From: Lysobacteraceae bacterium
Lineage (GTDB): Bacteria; Pseudomonadota; Gammaproteobacteria; Steroidobacterales; Steroidobacteraceae
Assembly (NCBI GenBank): GCA_012516015.1
Contig: JAAYXG010000215.1
Span: 1-6,649, forward strand
DNA length: 6,649 nt
Reading direction: 5' to 3'
In this document: positions 4,850 to 6,649 of the stretch, piece by piece
Numbering within the stretch: the first letter of the stretch is position 1
Layout of the letters: every line of letters begins with the position of its first letter
The notes under the pieces: model-generated
Told to the model about the DNA's origin: nothing
Databases searched by the model: none
Seen by the model: the letters and a program-made list of their open reading frames with translations, nothing else
Translations under genes and position numbers: made by a program

Positions 4850-6229
4850 CTGAAGATCACGCTCGCCATCGTCGCGGCGCTGCTGCTTGGCACGTGCTCG
4901 CAGCCGCCCACCGTGCTGGAGCAAATCATCCGCTCGGGAGAGTTGCGCGTCGTGACCCGCAACTTGCCGAGCGCCTATTACCTGGGTGCCTCAGGACCTC
5001 AGGGGCCGGAATACGATCTCGCGAGTCGGTTCGCCGCGGAGCTCGGCGTGCGGCTCTACATCTATTCCGTGCCGAACGTCGGCGATGCGCTTCGAGAGCT
5101 CGAGTCGCGACGTGCGCACATCGCTGCTGCGGGACTGACACGGGGTTTGCAGTTGCCCGCGTTCACGACGTTCGGGCCGCCGTACCAGCAGGTCAAGGAG
5201 CACTTGATCTATCGCCAACGCGAGCGTCGACCCCGGAATCTCATGCAGGCGAACGAAGGGCACATCGAGGTGATCGCCGGCAGCTCACATGCCGCAACAC
5301 TCGATCAGCATCGCATCGCGTACCCCAATTTGAGCTGGGTGGAAAATCCCGCGGCGGAAACCGAGGAGCTTCTCTACCGACTTTCGCGTCGCGAATTCGA
5401 CTATACCGTCGCGGACTCCAACGAGTTCGCGATCGGCCGAGCGTTCCATCCGGAGATTCGTATTGCGTTCGACTTGTCGGAGGGCAAGGCGCTCGCGTGG
5501 GCCGTCGACAATCGGGACGCGAGTCTATTGCAGCGAGTCACGGCATTTTACTCGTCGTTGAAAGCGGAGGGGCGGCTCGCGGCGATTCTCGATACGTACT
5601 ACGCAGGCGCCGAGCGCTTCGATTACATCCAAGCGCGCGTGTTCATGGAGCACATTGCGGTGCGGTTGCCGCAATATCGGCACTGGTTCCGCGAGGCGGC
5701 CGCGGAGGTGGGCGTCGACTGGCGTTTGCTCGCCGCGATCGGATATCAGGAATCGCATTGGGATCCGCTCGCGACTTCCCCGACTGGCGTGCGTGGGCTC
5801 ATGATGCTCACCGAGCAGACGGCGCGGTCTCTCGGGGTGAAGGACCGTCTGGATCCCCGCGACAGTATTTTCGGTGGTGCTCGGTATTTCGTTTCGGTTC
5901 GCAACCAGATCCCGAAACGGATCCTCGAGCCGGATCGCACCTGGTTCGCGCTCGCCGCGTACAACGTGGGCTTCGGGCATCTGGAGGACGCACGCATCCT
6001 GACGCAGATGCACGGCAAGAATCCGGACGTTTGGGCCGACGTGCGCGAGCACTTGCCGCTGCTCACGCAATCGAAGTGGTACACGCGCGTGAAAAGAGGT
6101 TATGCCCGCGGTTGGGAGCCGGTGCGTTTCGTCGACAACATTCGCAGCTACATCGACATCCTGGACTGGGTCGCCACCGACTCCGGCCCGCCCGCGCACC
6201 GCGAAAGCACGGCGCAAGTTGCGCCGTAG
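4850..6229 (+). CDS. mltF: MltF-like membrane-bound lytic transglycosylase
   Basis: A lytic murein transglycosylase that cleaves the MurNAc-GlcNAc bond to 1,6-anhydro ends, with an N-terminal periplasmic binding-protein (family 3) regulatory domain. From CTG 4850 it is 459 residues (E. coli MltF is 518). Residues 1-16 form a lipoprotein signal (MKITLAIVAALLLGTC, lipobox LGTC, Cys16; Thr at -1 is unusual). The binding-protein-like domain spans about 22-265, with GELRVVTRN and FDYTVADSNEF. The SLT domain follows from about 280: VDWRLLAAIGYQESHW with catalytic Glu301, SPTGVRGLMMLTEQTARSLG, ALAAYNVGFGHLEDAR and YTRVKRGYARG, all close to E. coli MltF. Start: a later GTG (4913) would remove the signal peptide, while the CTG has a well placed GGGAGA. 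E. coli MltF extends about 50 residues further at the C-terminus. It is a single gene on its strand here. Confidence 0.93.
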   Translation: MKITLAIVAALLLGTCSQPPTVLEQIIRSGELRVVTRNLPSAYYLGASGPQGPEYDLASRFAAELGVRLYIYSVPNVGDALRELESRRAHIAAAGLTRGLQLPAFTTFGPPYQQVKEHLIYRQRERRPRNLMQANEGHIEVIAGSSHAATLDQHRIAYPNLSWVENPAAETEELLYRLSRREFDYTVADSNEFAIGRAFHPEIRIAFDLSEGKALAWAVDNRDASLLQRVTAFYSSLKAEGRLAAILDTYYAGAERFDYIQARVFMEHIAVRLPQYRHWFREAAAEVGVDWRLLAAIGYQESHWDPLATSPTGVRGLMMLTEQTARSLGVKDRLDPRDSIFGGARYFVSVRNQIPKRILEPDRTWFALAAYNVGFGHLEDARILTQMHGKNPDVWADVREHLPLLTQSKWYTRVKRGYARGWEPVRFVDNIRSYIDILDWVATDSGPPAHRESTAQVAP

Positions 6230-6283
6230 TGTGACGTGTAAGTGTAAAGTCAGAAGCGCTCCGCTCTGACCCTACACATCACA
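6230..6283. terminator. bidirectional stem-loop between mltF and the converging TagH-like gene
   Basis: Starting right after the mltF stop codon, TGTGA (6230-6234), GTGTA (6242-6246) and GTCAGA (6249-6254) pair with TCTGAC (6265-6270), TACAC (6273-6277) and TCACA (6279-6283), with a small AGCG-type inner hairpin at the tip. This gives a long, interrupted hairpin located exactly between two converging stop codons. There is no immediate U-tract; a TTCTTTTT run comes about 12 bases later, already inside the end of the converging gene. Confidence 0.55.
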
Positions 6284-6290
6284 CACGTCC

Positions 6291-6649
6291 TCACTTCTTT
6301 TTGGGCGCTGCGCGCTCCGCGTACGTGCGGGCGAGCTCTTCCGCAAAGAGGACCGGCAAGCCTTGTTCGTTGCGCTGGTTGAGCGCTTGATAGAACTCGA
6401 TATACAAGTCCCAGTACTTCATGCGATTCGCCGCGCCGAGAATGGCGCCGCGCTTCAAGCCCCGATCGAAGCGTTCCTGAAGCTCGCTCGGCTCGATCCG
6501 GGTCATGAGCTCGTCCGTAGCCGCTTGGATCGCCGCCATGAGCGCCGACTGATGGGTGCGCAGGTCCGCGAAAGAGCTTCTGATCGCGTCCACGGCGCCG
6601 AGGTATCGATTGCCGTGCGGATCGAGGAGCTTCATCAGCGCCTCATCGA
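6291..6649 (-). CDS. tagH: C-terminal part of a TagH-like type VI secretion FHA protein (partial)
   Basis: The last 118 visible codons of a gene whose 5' end lies beyond the window; the frame runs open through the right edge (DEAL before MKLL), so the ATG at 6635 is probably internal. The visible part resembles the conserved C-terminal domain of type VI secretion FHA-domain proteins (TagH/ImpI type): AIRSSFADLRTHQSALMAA, ELQERF, a KYWDLYIEFYQAL block and FAEELARTYAERA, ending in PKKK. In the family the N-terminal FHA domain reads phospho-threonine in post-translational control of T6SS assembly; that domain is not visible here. The identification is by remembered family pattern on a partial sequence. 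If right, a type VI secretion locus lies to the right of the window. Confidence 0.72.
   Translation of the reverse strand, partial: DEALMKLLDPHGNRYLGAVDAIRSSFADLRTHQSALMAAIQAATDELMTRIEPSELQERFDRGLKRGAILGAANRMKYWDLYIEFYQALNQRNEQGLPVLFAEELARTYAERAAPKKK

Noticed and set aside
4894..6234. 446-codon open frame overlapping mltF in another plus frame
   Set aside because: Arg/Ala/Gly-rich translation without domains, while the mltF frame matches MltF throughout; it is an out-of-frame shadow in high-GC DNA.

Overview
The window looks like chromosomal DNA of a high-GC Gammaproteobacterium, or a close proteobacterial relative. The evidence is a GC-rich Gram-negative envelope gene set (Mla lipid transport, BepA-type protease, MltF-type transglycosylase), a type VI secretion fragment and a tRNA-Ser with encoded CCA. 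I cannot name the genus.

Layout. Bases 2-1295 (+) hold the end of an mla operon: the C-terminal part of mlaD, then mlaC and mlaB, joined by 4-base start/stop overlaps. Facing it on the minus strand are bepA (3805-2324) and mlaA (2208-1369), in that order and 115 bases apart. MlaA is the outer-membrane partner of the Mla system, so both ends of the phospholipid shuttle are encoded here from converging transcription units. Bases about 3935-4626 are a compact non-coding cluster on the minus strand built around tRNA-Ser(CGA). Bases 4850-6229 (+) encode an MltF-like two-domain lytic transglycosylase, apparently starting at a CTG codon. A long stem-loop separates it from the C-terminal end of a converging gene that resembles the type VI secretion FHA protein TagH (6649-6291).

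The most unusual part is the tRNA cluster. One complete tRNA-Ser(CGA) (4229-4137) has its own promoter and terminator. Upstream lies a second copy (4539-4382) with a similar promoter and a 5' part identical over 75 bases. Its T-loop is interrupted by a 72-base insert of consecutive hairpins, and its 3' acceptor end is replaced by a long hairpin. Downstream lies the reciprocal piece: a T-arm interrupted at the same T-loop position by a related 74-base insert, then a full 3' acceptor end with CCA and its own terminator, but no tRNA 5' body. The two inserts differ in sequence but keep the same hairpin order, with paired compensatory changes. This suggests a structured RNA element that occupies the T-loop of tRNA-Ser genes.

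How the genes relate: MlaD, MlaC, MlaB and MlaA maintain outer-membrane lipid asymmetry, BepA handles quality control of outer-membrane protein assembly, and MltF trims peptidoglycan. The protein-coding part is therefore mostly an envelope-maintenance neighbourhood. The tRNA cluster sits between two of these genes without an obvious functional tie to them.
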